Assembly: GCA_943736015.1 (NCBI GenBank)
Contig: OX031059.1
Coordinates: 41,799,159 to 41,863,158 of the forward strand
Direction: 5' to 3'
DNA: 64,000 bases
DNA from: Tridacna crocea
Lineage: Eukaryota; Mollusca; Bivalvia; Cardiida; Cardiidae
The notes under the pieces were generated by a model, which was given only the letters and a program-made list of their open reading frames with translations, was not told where the DNA came from and ran no database searches. Positions 31,652 to 42,929 of this stretch are shown here, in pieces. Numbering within the stretch: position 1 is the first letter of the stretch; every line of letters starts with the position of its first letter. The position numbers and the translations under genes are program-made.

Positions 31652-32061
31652 CATCTTCGCGAGCCAAGGTTACGATCACTACGTGAATCTTACCTTGGCT
31701 TATTAAGCCCGATATCGAGATTCCTGTGATGCACCCTCTAGTGGATGCTGGTTATTACCCCCCTTCACATCATATTTCTGAAAGCCAATGAAGTATCGTT
31801 TTACAAACCGCTTACGAATACAATTATTCAACATGAAGCGATAAGCAGACATCCACGTGGGTTTCCATGTTTACCTTCTATTCGAACAGTCGCTACCTTA
31901 CTCTTTTTTATCAAAGATGAAATGCTATGACCGATTTCATTCGATGCAGCTAGAGCTGGCTGCATGCAATGAAAAAGCGCATCGGGGGAATGTAAAAATC
32001 AAGCTCGATCCGCCAAGGGTAGAGTAGCGTTGTGAATCGTCAGCCTTTGCTTGCTAAGATG
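31652..32061. mobile_element. 410-bp DNA element (family L), 10-bp target duplication
   Basis: TIRs CATCTTCGCGAGCCAAGG and the complement of CTTTGCTTGCTAAGATG extend about 35 bases with mismatches. The element is flanked by CACAGGACCT at 31642-31651 and 32062-32071. It has no coding capacity. TIR length and a 10-bp duplication would suit a Mutator-like MITE, but this is inference. A second copy is at 41922-42330. Confidence 0.9.
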
Positions 32062-32071
32062 CACAGGACCT

Positions 32072-32355
32072 CTGATATTACTTCCGTTCTGATATTACTT
32101 CCGTTCTACTTATCTTACTCCAACAGCATTTATCACATAACTCCCGTTGTTTTCAATCTGATAAAGCCAGTACGAATTTTTTTGTCTCACACACGTCTGA
32201 GATAAGAAAAAAAGTGTTGTATGTGGTTGACACACTGTACATAACGAGGCCAATATGTTTTATTTCTAAGACATTTCTGACCGAGTGAAATTAACGGTCA
32301 AAATTCAACATGTTAGCCAACTCGGATCGCACAAGCTGGTCTGCCTCGATAGTTT
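32072..32355. other. No feature seen
   Basis: Starts with a repeated CTGATATTACTTCCGTT (32071-32105); the rest is unremarkable. Confidence 0.4.
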
Positions 32356-32597
32356 TTAACATTTTCTCATACAATCCCTGGTTTTCACGATCCTGAGAAA
32401 GAACCGATCTGAAAAACATTGTGGGAAAATGAGAAAATGCTGCTTACCAGCATTTTCTCCTTTTTCCCACACTGTTTTCTACCCTTCTACACTTCTCAAA
32501 ACAAATTCCAATTTTTGAGTCACATTAGTTTTTTCGTCTGCAAAAGCTTCCAATTTGGACTGGTCTAAAAATATGTCATTTGGTTTTAAAGAGTTAA
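32356..32597 (+). repeat. Family A element
   Basis: TTAACATTTTCTCATACAAT to GTCATTTGGTTTTAAAGAGTTAA. The hairpin is nearly intact. Confidence 0.84.
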
Positions 32598-32727
32598 AAA
32601 TACATTTAAACACCTTTTTAAAAGAGCATCGCTTAGTGATAATGTTTATTATACGATGGCCCGGGGAGAATGCACAGCTCTCGCAAATTGCCTGCTGAAG
32701 TAAGCGTTTTTTCGCACACTCGGTATC

Positions 32728-32905
32728 TTAACCTTTTACCAAACAATCCCTGGTTTTTACGACCCAGAGGAAGAAGCCTTCTGAAAACATCGTGGGAAAA
32801 GGAGAAAATGTTGGTAACCAGCATTTTCTCCTTTTCCCACAATGTTTTCTTCTCTTCCAAAGTCAAGTTTATATTTTTTTCTTTTGAGTCACGTTTATTT
32901 CGTTG
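32728..32905 (+). repeat. Family A element, right end lost
   Basis: TTAACCTTTTACCAAACAAT with an intact hairpin. The copy stops after CACGTTTATTTCGTTGTCC. Confidence 0.8.
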
Positions 32906-33025
32906 TCCATCTACGTAAAACCTATTGTCATAATGACGTAACTACAGGATTATATAATGCCAGACCCCATTTTGCTCCAGTCGATATACATTTCTTTTTA
33001 AATTAACGCAAACAATCTTGGAAAC

Positions 33026-33110
33026 AATGCATAGGTGCTCTGGCCGCCGCAATATATAACTGAAACAGTGTTGAAAATGGCGTAAAACACCATACATTAC
33101 ACCATCAAAG
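33026..33110 (+). repeat. SINE tail with central domain
   Basis: GCTCTGGCCGCCGCAATATA and TGTTGAAAATGGCGTAAAAC match the 3' part of the mollusc SINE seen in reverse at 59336. The head is absent. A family B remnant follows directly at 33109-33194. Confidence 0.55.
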
Positions 33111-33194
33111 TACGTTCTGTGCGGTGTGCAGCCTGATAATGATCTACATTGTCTGAAAAAGGTATATGAAATGCATTTAGAAGCATAAGGGTTA
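33109..33194 (+). repeat. Family B right half
   Basis: GTGCAGCCTGATAATGATCT then GAAGCATAAGGGTTAA. Confidence 0.65.
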
Positions 33195-33318
33195 AAACAC
33201 GAGACTGTTGTAAAAAAAAAAAACGTGCAAAAAGCTAAATCTAGAGGTGAAAAAGAAAGTTTACTTCAACCGGTTATAAAACTCCCATCACCAGACAACG
33301 AGCATCTATGCGTCTGTT

Positions 33319-33553
33319 TTAACCCATTACCACACAATCCCTACTTTTGACGAACCTAATAAAGAAATCCTTAAAAAACATTGTGGAAAAAGGAGAAAAT
33401 GCTGGTACCCAACATTTTCTCCTTTTCCCACAATGTTTTCTAACGTTACTCTTCAAAAAACAAATTTCAAATTTCCAGTCACTTTTATTTTGTCGTCTGC
33501 AAATGCTTTTGATTTCGACAAGCCTAAAATATTGTCGTTTGGTTCTGAGTTAA
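33319..33553 (+). repeat. Family A element, complete
   Basis: TTAACCCATTACCACACAAT to GTCGTTTGGTTCTGAGTTAA. The core is mutated to GCTGGTACCCAAC. A worn partial copy (hairpin only) follows at 33575-33640. Confidence 0.86.
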
Positions 33554-33640
33554 CAGTTATAGACTTTGCCTTCGAAAATGTAGAAAACATCTGGAAAGCG
33601 AAAATATGCTGCTAACTAGCATTTTCCCATGTCCAAAAAT

Positions 33641-35090
33641 ATTTTCAAACCCCTTCTTTGTCTTGAAAGTCGGAAATGTATGATTCAATAAAAGGGCGGA
33701 GATATTTGAATTTTCCCCCTCCACAAACTTTCCATAAGGTGTATAGTTAAAAAAAGCGGGTATTTCAGGAGCATGAATATTGGAGATGATAAGAAAAAGA
33801 ATAACCTAAAGACAAATTTGTGATATTCTAATGTGTTGACTTTGATCGTGCAATACACAAATGCACCAAAGTCTTTCCAAAAATTGAAAGAACCGAAGCA
33901 TATATCTAAATTTAGCAGTATTGATCACGTGTTTAGCAGTATTGATCACGTGTTTCAGTCATTCTTTGCGGCTGCGGAAGTTTCGAAATGGAACTTGTAT
34001 TATGGGTAATGTCACAAACAAAATTCACAGGTGCGGAATATTTACAAGTGGAATTTAAAAAACAACAACATGACGCGTCTAATTATAACTTGGCAAGGCC
34101 ATTGTGTCAAAGTCCTAGGTTGCTCACGCGATGATGTAATTCTATGAAGGCTAATAATAATACTGATCACATGATCAAGATATCCAATCATCGCGTAGTC
34201 TACAAATCCCTTATTTGGATATCCGGAATGAGCATGTAGTTTCTACTAATCACATGATCCATATTATCCAATCAGCGCTCAAGGCGCTTCCTCTCGGCTG
34301 CAATCTCCATATTTGGAAAAGGCGCAGCACCTTTCTCTGTTAAAAAGTGAATTTTTCACCTGTTAGGGATTGAATAATGTTATTTCAGGTACGGATTATT
34401 TGAAATATAGGAATTATGCATAATTTACCAGGTATGTTTCCTACTTTTTGATGTAAATTTTTTGTTAAAATGGATCCAAAGGCAGTGGCCCGACAGCCAT
34501 ATTGGAGTTAGAGGCATGAATTCCTGTTTGCTCAAGTCTCATTCCGGTCCCTTGTTCATCAGATATTATTGATAGTTTTCCTCTTGGAAGTGAGTATGAT
34601 AAGCATTACTTGTCACTGAAAAAGGATAATGCTTTTTGGTAAAATCTTGTGGACGTCAGGACTGAATAGAATTGATCGACGCCCTCTTTTATATTCTGAC
34701 CAAGAACCATTATATTTTTTCATGTAGTTCATGCGATACTTAATCGAAATCGAGGCTGATGATGTCATACCATCTCTTGACATTACAAGTGTCTGCAAGA
34801 ATAGCAGAAAAATGATGTCAAAAAAGACAAACCGATGCACCAAAGCTTTTTGACAGATGGCTTGCTAGTCTATATGCTATTGGAGCAAAAGAGTTGTGTT
34901 TTCCATATGCACAACAACACTCTCTCTTTTAATCCTGTAGCACACAACAAAAATTTAGACATACACAAACTGAAAGCATTTGCAGAGGACAATTGTAAGT
35001 TGTACCCCAGATGCAGTGTTCCGACTGGCTCTTTATTTGAAGGGCACATTACAGCCTGAGCTGTAAAATGGGGGGTAAGATTTCATATTA
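33641..35090. other. Intergenic, mostly unremarkable
   Basis: A 22-bp tandem duplication of TTTAGCAGTATTGATCACGTG lies at 33911-33953. TCACATGATC with ATCCAATCA(T/G)CGC recurs at 34166-34195 and 34250-34278. No gene is recognised. Confidence 0.45.
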
Positions 35091-35382
35091 CAGGCCCGTT
35101 GGAAGGAAATTTCATTTGGTCCGGCCAGTATGGCGAGCTACGAAGTCGCAAAGCCATGCTGGGGGGGGGGGGGGGGGTGTCCGGGAGATGTTCTTGGAAA
35201 ATTTTGAAAATAAGACGCTCTCTAGTGCATTCTGGTGCATTTTTTTAGGTTTATATTACGCATTTAAGCCATGCTAGGGGGGTCTGCATTTTTTTAGAAA
35301 ATTGGTCTGGCCATTTTTCATTTTTGACCGAAAATTTGGTCTGGCCATAGCCGGACCGGCCGGACCACTTTCAACGGCCTTG
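35091..35382. mobile_element. 292-bp DNA element, TATTA duplication
   Basis: TIRs CAGGCCCGTTGGAAGG and the complement of CTTTCAACGGCCTTG. TATTA flanks both sides (35086-35090 and 35383-35387). The interior has GGTCCGGCC at the left and GGCCGGACC at the right plus a G run at 35161-35177. Non-autonomous. Confidence 0.75.
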
Positions 35383-35872
35383 TATTAGAGGGTAAGACAA
35401 TAATGGTTCTAAACAAGATTTATGCAACAATTTGCATGAGTGGAAACACAATTACGCAAATTCTGTGTACCACAATAGGCAAGGAACCTTTTTACCAGAT
35501 GGCTAACTCTATGCTTTTGGCCATATTAATTTACTCTTCCACAGTCAATAGCAAGATTGCAGTGTTCAAAGTTTTCAGAGACAGTGCAGATAGACATCAG
35601 ACCATACAGTTCAGGGTCCAAAAAATTTCAAATAAAAATGTCCTCCTGCCACTTTGCACTTGTCCTACTGGTAGACAAAGAAGGATAATCTACTTGCAAA
35701 GACAAGCGGACCAGTGGAATTTATGGACCCTGGCAGTTTGATCTCGGATCTATATTATCAGCTGCTCAAATTGTAATTATGACCAAACTAGCATTCTTTA
35801 GACAAGTTATTCTTTTAGGCTTAAAAAAGGTAAGAAAATATCAATATGAGCTATGCTCTGTGAAATGGGTGC
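35383..35872. other. No gene; family B remnant
   Basis: GGCAGTTTGATCTCGGATCT at 35730-35750 is a scrap of family B. The 112-codon frame at 35403-35741 shows no recognised domain. Confidence 0.4.
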
Positions 35873-36123
35873 TTAACCCTTTCCCAAACAAGCCCTGATT
35901 TTTACGTGTCTGCAGTAAGTCTTTTGAAAACACTGTGGGAAAAGGAGAAATTGCTCGTAACGAGCAATTTCTCCTTTTCCCACATTGTTTTCTACCCTTT
36001 TTGAGAACTTTATGGCATTTTCTCCAAATCAACTTTCTGGAATTTTCTCCAAATCTAAAATTGTTGTCTGCAAACTCTTTTGGTTTAGAAGAGTCCAAAA
36101 TTTGTCGTTTGGGAAAGGGTTAA
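35873..36123 (+). repeat. Family A, GCTCG subfamily, complete
   Basis: TTAACCCTTTCCCAAACAAG to GTCGTTTGGGAAAGGGTTAA. The hairpin core is AAATTGCTCGTAACGAGCAA. The flank before it (GCTATGCTCTGTGAAATGGG) is also shared with 57201-57428, so both may sit in, or extend into, a larger repeat. Confidence 0.87.
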
Positions 36124-36131
36124 TGCATCAG

Positions 36132-36133
<2 letters not shown>

Positions 36134-36162
<29 letters not shown>

Positions 36163-36168
36163 AAAAAC
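36134..36168. repeat. Poly-C / poly-A homopolymer junction
   Basis: About 19 C followed by about 15 A, directly after the family A copy. Confidence 0.9.
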
Positions 36169-36311
36169 CAGCCTATGTCAGCTTCCCCCTCTAGGATTTA
36201 GGTCAGTTTTCCACATGCTAAAGATCAGTCTATCTCTACATTTAGTCAGCTGATAAACAAAACAGATTCTATGGATTACTATTTATGTGATGACAGGATT
36301 GGTATAATGCT

Positions 36312-36530
36312 TTAACCCTTTACCACACAATTCTGATTTTTAATGACCCAGTGAAAGAAGCCATTTGAAAACATTGTGGAAAAAGGAGAAAATGCTGGTC
36401 CTACAATGTTTTCTTCCCTTTGTAAATCAGATTTCAATTTTTGAGTCACATTTTTTTTTGGTTGACTGCAAATACTCTCAGTTTGGGCTAGTCTAAATTT
36501 TTGTCATTTGGTAAAGAGTAAAAAAGATGC
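36312..36530 (+). repeat. Family A element, hairpin core deleted
   Basis: TTAACCCTTTACCACACAAT to GTCATTTGGTAAAGAGTAAA. The sequence jumps from ATGCTGG to TCCTACAATG, losing most of the second arm. Confidence 0.83.
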
Positions 36531-36569
36531 ATTATATATTTTTGAATGCGTCAAAATATTGAAGTTTCT

Positions 36570-36706
36570 TGTAAAAGGAGAGAAAACATTTTGGGTACAG
36601 GAGAAAAACTTGGTCATCCTATAAAAGAAAGTTTTTCCCCCAGTGTTTCCAAAAACCGCCTTCCACACAGTCGTTAGAACTAATGGATTGTGTGGAAAAT
36701 AGGTTT
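36570..36706 (-). repeat. Family A remnant
   Basis: GAAAACATTTTGGGTACAGG and CCACACAGTCGTTAGAAC recall a reverse copy. Both ends are lost. Confidence 0.5.
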
Positions 36707-37004
36707 GGTTCTAAAAGTGTTTCTAAATCTGCAGGAATTTACCAGTATTATTTTTTACCCACATTTTTTCCGAAGCGAGTTCAAACCTATTGTTTTGGCT
36801 ACGCCTATTTTTTGAATGATAATTTCTTGAATATTACACTCAGAAAAATTGATAATTAATTTTGAAATTATTGGCATATTTTGGTACATATCCACTGGTC
36901 AGGATTTGCTGGTTACAGCTGTAACATGACCAACGAGGGACATATTGGGTCTATCTACTTTTGAAATACTGGTTTATTCTCTCTCCCTGGGAAAGCATCT
37001 GCTT

Positions 37005-37153
37005 AATCCTTTACTAAACAATCCCGACTTTTCCCTCAATGTTTTCTACCCTTCACAAAACAAATTTCAATTTTCGAGTCACTTTAATCTTGTTTTCTGC
37101 TTATGCTTTCAATTTGAACAAGCCTAAAATATTGTTGTTTGGTAAAGAGTTAA
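37005..37153 (+). repeat. Family A, left hairpin arm deleted
   Basis: TTAATCCTTTACTAAACAAT goes directly to TTTTCCCTCAATGTTTTCTA. The right half is intact to GTTTGGTAAAGAGTTAA. Confidence 0.82.
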
Positions 37154-37264
37154 CAAAGTGCCTGACCTGTGTTGGACATGTCATGCTCACTGAGATAATT
37201 TTGTAAATATTTGTAATATTTGTAAATATTTGGAAACTGCATGTCTAGTAAACTTGAAGGACAT

Positions 37265-37420
37265 TTACTACACATTGCTGACTTTCAATGACCCTGTGGA
37301 AGAAGCCATTTGAAAACATTGTGAGAAAAGGAAAAAATGCTGTATACTAGCATTTTCTCCTTTCCCCTTAACATTTTCTACCATATAGAAGACATGTTTT
37401 CCTGATTTGAGTCGCATTTC
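37265..37420 (+). repeat. Family A element, right end replaced
   Basis: TACACATTGCTGACTTTC and a complete hairpin around GCTGTATACTAGC, then joined to a second copy. Confidence 0.75.
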
Positions 37421-37578
37421 ACCCTTTATCACACAATCCCATGTTTTCATGACCGAATTACTACAGGTTTTGAAAAAATTGTGGAAAAGGACAAAATGCT
37501 GGAACCGTAATCAGCATTTCCCCCTTTTCCCACAATTTTCTGAAACTGTCTAAAATTTGTCATAATGGAAAGGGTTAA
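37419..37578 (+). repeat. Family A element, shortened
   Basis: CACCCTTTATCACACAATCC to GTCATAATGGAAAGGGTTAA. The hairpin core is GCTGGAACCGTAATCAGC. Head-to-tail with the preceding copy. Confidence 0.75.
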
Positions 37579-37640
37579 GTTGTTGTCTGCAAAATTAATG
37601 CCCTCTCTATACAGGTAATTGAAGTTTCATTTTTACCCCT

Positions 37641-37856
37641 TTAACTCATTACCAGATGACAAAATTTTAGGTTTGTCCAAATCGAAAGCATTTGCAGACG
37701 ACAAAATAAAAGTGACTGAAAATCTAAAATTTGTTTTGTGATGGGTAGAAAAAGAGAAAATGCCGGTTACTAGCATTTTCTTTTTTTCCTGCAATGTTTT
37801 CTAAAGGCTTCTTTCTCAGGGTCATCAAAAGTAGGGATTGTGTGGTAATAGGTTAA
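37641..37856 (-). repeat. Family A element, one arm shortened
   Basis: TTAACTCATTACCAGATGAC to GTGTGGTAATAGGTTAA. The left arm lacks AACATTGTGGG. Confidence 0.84.
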
Positions 37857-37959
37857 TAAGTCAGTGAAGCATGTTGCTTGTGGTTTAACATTGTCAGTGT
37901 AATGAGGATAATTCTTTCAGCACCAAAAAAATAACTCTGTCCTTTGTTGCGGTACGGGG

Positions 37960-38015
37960 AAGGTATAGACCCAAGATCAGACTGTGCAGTCTGGTTTTGA
38001 CTTATACATCTACAA
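37960..38015 (+). repeat. Family B fragment
   Basis: TATAGACCCAAGATCAGACTG then TGCAGTCTGGTTTTGACTTA. Confidence 0.6.
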
Positions 38016-38048
38016 AAAATGCCTGCATGTACCGAGCAAATATAAAAC

Positions 38049-38280
38049 TTAACCCATTACCACACAATCCCTTACTTTTGATGCCCCTGAGAAAGAAGCC
38101 TTTAGAAAACATGGTGGGAAAAGGAGAAAATGCTGGTAACGAGCATTTTCTCCTTTTCCCACAATGTTTTCTACCCTTCACAAAAAAAAAAATTCAAATT
38201 TTCAGTCACTTTTATTTTGTTGTCTGCAAATGCTTTCAATTTGGACCAGTCTAAAATATTGTCGTTTGGTAATGGGTTAA
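38049..38280 (+). repeat. Family A element, complete
   Basis: TTAACCCATTACCACACAAT to GTCGTTTGGTAATGGGTTAA. The hairpin core is GCTGGTAACGAGC. Confidence 0.9.
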
Positions 38281-38567
38281 CAGATATTCAGCTTGATCTT
38301 GGTACACAAAAAGTGACTGTCAGCACCTTAATGATCAGACTTCAGTCTGATCTTTGTCTACGCTTATAACAAAGACAAAATCATAAGTTTGTGAGGAGGG
38401 TATAGGTCAGGCTTGGGCGGCTTTTTACATGACAGAGCTAGTCCTGTCAATTGAAAGACTTCTGATCTTTTTTTGTTATTAAGATCATATTTTGACATTC
38501 ATTATCCCCCACCCCCACCACCACCACCGCCAAGCATGACTATAGGCTCTCTCCTTGGCAGTGGAGA

Positions 38568-38628
38568 CCAAGATCAGACTGTATAGGACATGCAGTCTGA
38601 TCTGTAATCTAAACTGTTCAATATGGTG
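38568..38628. repeat. Family B hairpin
   Basis: CAAGATCAGACTGTATAGGA with GACATGCAGTCTGATCTGTA. Confidence 0.65.
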
Positions 38629-38820
38629 AAATTCTTTTCACCTGGGGAATTGAACTTACTAATTATGACTGGAAGTTTTTATTTCATTTAGTTTATGAAA
38701 AAGCTTTAGGCCTGTTTAAACTGAGGTCATCTGTAGACATTAAAAAATAAATGTTGACTAAACTGCTGCCGTTGTGCTACAGACATGCTATCATAACATT
38801 TCAAAATATCTGCCGGTGTA

Positions 38821-39022
38821 ATGCAGAGTAATGACCTACCCCTATAAAATGACTCGCGGGTCATTCCTCTACATAGAGGAATGACACGCGCCATTCCGCT
38901 TTGTAGTGAAATGACCCATGGGTTATTTCTCTATGTAGAATAATGACTCGGGTCATTTCTCTAGGTAGAGGAATGTCCCAAGGGTCATTTTTTAAGGGAG
39001 ATTCATTTCTTTGCATTACAAC
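38821..39022. repeat. GGTCATT / CTACGTAG cruciform tract, copy 2
   Basis: The dyad words of copy 1 recur with substitutions (CTACATAG, CTATGTAG, CTAGGTAG). The tract starts near GAGTAATGACCTACCCCTAT and ends TTTCTTTGCATTACA. Confidence 0.72.
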
Positions 39023-39379
39023 AGCGGCAAGGTGGAGATTGAAAGTAGTTGGCAAGCGGCAGGACGGTGATTTGCCGACTGCAGACTCCCGGGCCCCAAA
39101 ATATAATTCAAGGCCATTCACCATAAAAAATAGTCGTTATGGCAATTCTAATAGCACCAGAGTGAATTGGAGACTTGCATGTCTCTGGGGCTGGGGCTCT
39201 GGTCTCTTGCGTTTTGTTGCTGGTGCCTTGTCCTTCTCCTTGCCACTGCCTTGGGGGGGCACCTTGTTGGAAGGAAAAAATTCTTAGAAATCAGATCTAT
39301 TTTCATTGTGGTTTATGAAGATAATGAACACTTTGTAGAGTGATACAAGAGCATTTTAGATTTAAATATATCTCCCTGT

Positions 39380-39725
39380 AAACCATCCTGCTGCCGTCAG
39401 ATTATCAGGCAGGCACCAGCACTTAGAACGCCTGATCGCTGGTCAGTGTCAGGTGAAAATAGCCAGTGTCTGCCAGGTCGCCGGGCTGTGGCAAGTAAAA
39501 TCTAACAGCTGCCGGCTTGTAACCTAACTGCCACCGGCCAATACCCTGATGACCACCCTCACCCCTGAAACTGTCTGGAGTAGCCGGGAACCCCTCAGGC
39601 GGCCTTTTACTGGCACTTATTTATGGACACTCGCACTGATTTGTAAAAAATCGGTGGGCAGCATGTAACTTTTAGAATCCATCGATCTCTAAAAATTGAC
39701 AGGCACCAGTTTCACATTGTGATCG
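39380..39725 (+). repeat. Dispersed repeat J, copy 1
   Basis: Shares long blocks with 52895-53212, for instance GCCAGTGTCTGCCAGGTCGC, AACTGCCACCGGCC and TCGGTGGGCAGCATGTAAC. Both copies are in the same orientation. CTGGCA and TGCCAG recur inside. Class unknown. Confidence 0.8.
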
Positions 39726-40400
39726 TACTTTTAGAAGGGTCCTTGTAAATAACCGTGTAGAAAACAGAAAAGGTGGGACACTATTTTGTTCAATACTGGA
39801 CCTTAAATAATATCTTAAGTGTTTCTGATACTTGGCCTTTAATAAATAAGAAGTTACACCCTGCAGATTGCACATCATTACACTAGCATTTGTTACCAGC
39901 CAAGTGTCTTAGGCCTAGGAATGCAGTGCTTAAGTGAGGTTGAATACCAGTGTATTTCACCTACCAAGCCCTGTAGGTCTGAATGTAACCTACAGGTCTG
40001 GTATTGTGGAGGTTGTGAGATTGAATACTGGTATTTTTTATCAAGTCCAATCCTGTAGCTCATTTGCCATTGTTCAAGCTCTGCAGTGTTCAAGAGTTGT
40101 TTGACTCTGTTCCAGCTCAGTCAAATTCTTTTTGTGACAGGATTCATAGCTTTCTCTGCCGTAAATAACATTTTTAGGATGCTTATGTGGAAAAGCAGCT
40201 GCTGGGTTGAATGAGTGTCTTGGTTAGCAGTAGTAAACAAAACTCCAGGATAAAATGGAAGAGGGCACTGGGTGTCCTGATTTGACTTGAAATGCCATGC
40301 AATGGATTTGTTTCCATCCCATTTCTCCTCTCTCTCTCTCTGTCTTTCTCTGTCTATCTCTCTCTATATTTTGACAGCAGAAAATAGAATCCACTGCACC
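39726..40400. other. No gene; CT-rich microsatellite at the end
   Basis: TCTCTCTCTCTCTGTCTTTC and relatives at 40325-40371. No other feature. Confidence 0.5.
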
Positions 40401-40608
40401 TTAACTCTTTACCAAATGACAAAATTTTAGACTGTCCAAATTGAAAGCACTTGCAGATGACAAGATGTATGTCCCTCAGAATTTTAAATGTGGTTTTGGA
40501 AGGGTAGGAAATATTATTAGAAAAAGAGAAAATGCTGGTTACCCACTGTTTTCTAAAGGCTTTTCTCTTAAGGGTTGTTAAAAGTTGTGATTGTGTACTA
40601 TAGGGTGA
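40401..40608 (-). repeat. Family A element, one arm missing
   Basis: TTAACTCTTTACCAAATGAC, then the left arm to ATGCTGGTTACC, then ACTGTTTTCTAAAGGC directly. The second arm is deleted. Confidence 0.8.
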
Positions 40609-40768
40609 ATACTTTTTTTCGTAAGTTTGATAAAAGGGATTTTTGGGGAAAAAAAAAAATGGAAACTAAAGAAATCATTAAATCTGTAGACCTCATTCAA
40701 AAACTCTCTCTCTGTATCATGACAGCTGGAGTCACAATCCACTGTACCTAAATTTTTTTTTCTCATCC

Positions 40769-40995
40769 TTAACCCATTACCACACAATCCCTTATTTTGA
40801 CGACCCTGAGAAAGAAGCCTTTAGAATACATAGTGGGAAAAGGAGAAAATGCTTGTAACCAGCATTTTCCCCTTTTCCCACTGATTTCTGCTCTTCACAA
40901 AACAAATTTTAAATTTTGAGTCACTTTTATTTTATCGTCTGCAAATGCTTTCAACTTGGACAAGCTTAAAATATTGTCGTCTGGTAATGGGTTAA
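40769..40995 (+). repeat. Family A element, complete
   Basis: TTAACCCATTACCACACAAT to GTCGTCTGGTAATGGGTTAA. The hairpin is slightly worn. Confidence 0.87.
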
Positions 40996-41024
40996 TAGAA
41001 GACATTAGTAAAGAAAATGGAAAG

Positions 41025-41271
41025 TGTAGATTCAATATCATATTGCAGTTCCATTGCAGTCTAATATTTTATATTTGCTTATGGCTAAGGCCCATGTTTT
41101 TTCCAATTGCTTTGAGAGGGTAAATCCAAAATCCACCTTTCTGCTGGAAAAGCACCTAACGGTATACACTGTGGTCAGAGATCAGATGCAGCAAAAAGCA
41201 TTGTCTGATCTTGGTCCATTATCTTTTCCACTGAAACAGATTTTTGAGCCATACTCTGTAAAAAAAGGAGG
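41025..41271 (+). repeat. Family B-like remnants
   Basis: AGATTCAATATCATATTGCAG / GCAGTCTAATATT at 41030-41075 and AGATCAGATGCAGC / GCATTGTCTGATCTTGGTC at 41178-41218. They are followed by GAGCCATACTCTGTAAAAAA, a flank also seen before 35873 and 57201. Confidence 0.5.
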
Positions 41272-41472
41272 TTAAACCATTTCCCAAACAACAAATTTTA
41301 GACTCTCTCAAACAAAGAGCATAAATCTGCACAAGACAAGTTCAGAACTGGTACAAATTAGCTTCAAGTCTCGGATAGGGTAGATACCAGCATTTTCTCC
41401 TTTTTCCACCAAGTTTTCACAGGCCTTCTTTTCAAGGGTCGTGAAAACCAGGGATTGTTTGGTAAAGGTAAT
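41272..41472 (-). repeat. Family A element, one arm rearranged
   Basis: TTAAACCATTTCCCAAACAA to GATTGTTTGGTAAAGG. Only the right hairpin arm is intact. Confidence 0.75.
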
Positions 41473-41618
41473 CCTTCTGCTAGAAGTATTGATCCAGAAC
41501 ATACTGTACAGCCAATGCAGACTGACTTTGGTTGAGAGTTTCTGTATTTGGTAAATTTTGTGTATGTCAAAAAATCATTCTACCTCATGGTTCAGTCTAT
41601 TTTAAAACAAAATGGACT

Positions 41619-41842
41619 TTAACCCTTTACCGAACAGTCCCTGATTTTCACGTCCTTGAGAAAGAAGCCTTCTGAAAACATTGTTGGAAAAGGAGAAAAT
41701 GCTGGTAACCAGCATTTTCTCCTTTTCCCACAATGTTTTCTACCCTGCCAGTAACAAATTTCAATTTTTTAATCCTGTTTATTTTGTTGTCTGGAAATGC
41801 TTTCAGTTTGGACAAGTCTAAAACTTTTTCATTTGGTAAGAT
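41619..41842 (+). repeat. Family A element, complete
   Basis: TTAACCCTTTACCGAACAGT, intact hairpin, then TTTTCATTTGGTAAGA. Confidence 0.87.
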
Positions 41843-41899
41843 CCATATAACTAATTGATGACTTGCCTGGTATAATGCATAATACTAAGAAGCATTAGA

Positions 41900-41921
41900 C
41901 CCCCCCCCCCCCCCCCCCCCC
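41900..41921. repeat. Poly-C run of about 22
   Basis: It follows TTAGA and abuts the left end of the family L element. It looks like an expanded copy of that element's target duplication (TAGACCTCCC on the other side). Confidence 0.9.
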
Positions 41922-42330
41922 GATCTTAGCAAACCAAGTTTACAATCACTATGTGAATCTTACCTTGGCTGATTGAGCCTGATTTCGAGATTCCTGTCAT
42001 GTGCCCTCTATTGGATGCTGGTTATTATCCCCCATTACATCATATTTCTAAAAGCAAATGAAATAATGTTTTACAACCTGCTTACCAATACACATCAAGC
42101 TGTAAGCAGACATCCACATGGGTTTCCATGTTTTACATTATATTCGAAAGGTAGAGACCTTGTTCTATTTATATCAAAGATGAAAATTTAATGCTACGAG
42201 CAGTTTCATTCGTAGCAGCTAGAGCTGGCTGCATCCAATGAAAACATGTATCGGATGAACATAAAAATCAAGCTCGATCCACCAAAGGAAAAGTAGCGTA
42301 GTGAATCATCGGCCTTGGCTTGCGAAGATG
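41922..42330. mobile_element. 409-bp DNA element (family L), second copy
   Basis: GATCTTAGCAAACCAAG at the left and the complement GGCCTTGGCTTGCGAAGATG at the right match the TIRs of 31652-32061. The interior is the same throughout. Right flank TAGACCTCCC; left flank TAGAC plus the C run. Confidence 0.88.
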
Positions 42331-42384
42331 TAGACCTCCCTACAGCAAGAGCAAGGTTAATTTGCCAAGGGCCTATGGCCTACA

Positions 42385-42614
42385 TTAACTTTTTACTAAA
42401 CAATAAAATTTTCGATTAGTCCAAGTTCGTGACATTTGCAGACGACAAAATAAATCTGAACCAAAAATTGAAATTGTATTTTGGAAAGGGTAGAAAACAA
42501 TGCGGGAAAGGGAGTATATGCTGGTTACCAGCATTTACTCCTTTTCCCACAATGTTTTCAGATGCTTTCTTTCTCAGGGTCATTAAAAGTCGGGGCATTG
42601 TATTAAAGTGTTAA
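42385..42614 (-). repeat. Family A element, complete
   Basis: TTAACTTTTTACTAAACAAT to GGCATTGTATTAAAGTGTTAA. The hairpin is near complete. Confidence 0.84.
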
Positions 42615-42929
42615 ACTGGCAGTAACAGAAGGAGAGTACTTTTGTAAAAGTGAATGTTAAACTAATTTCATTTCTTGTTTTTGTGTTAAGTTACAGCCTG
42701 AGAGTTAATACAGTGATGGGACTTTGATGAAATCTGAGCAAGAAAGAATCTTCAAGAATTCAGCTTGGACAGAAACCACAGTAAAAGTCCATAGAACAGC
42801 AAATGTATGAGCAGGAAGTACCCTTGGTCCCAAAGCAGACGCTGTAAGTTACAAAAATTGTTAAATTGTAGAATTCATTCCTCAATGACTTAGTGGCTGT
42901 AATTTGTTTTGATGAATCTTCACACTGAT
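42615..42929. other. No feature seen
   Basis: Short AT-rich spacer between family A copies. Confidence 0.5.

Noticed and set aside
35403-35741. 112-codon plus-strand frame
   Set aside because: It overlaps a family B remnant, has no recognisable domain and no exon signals.
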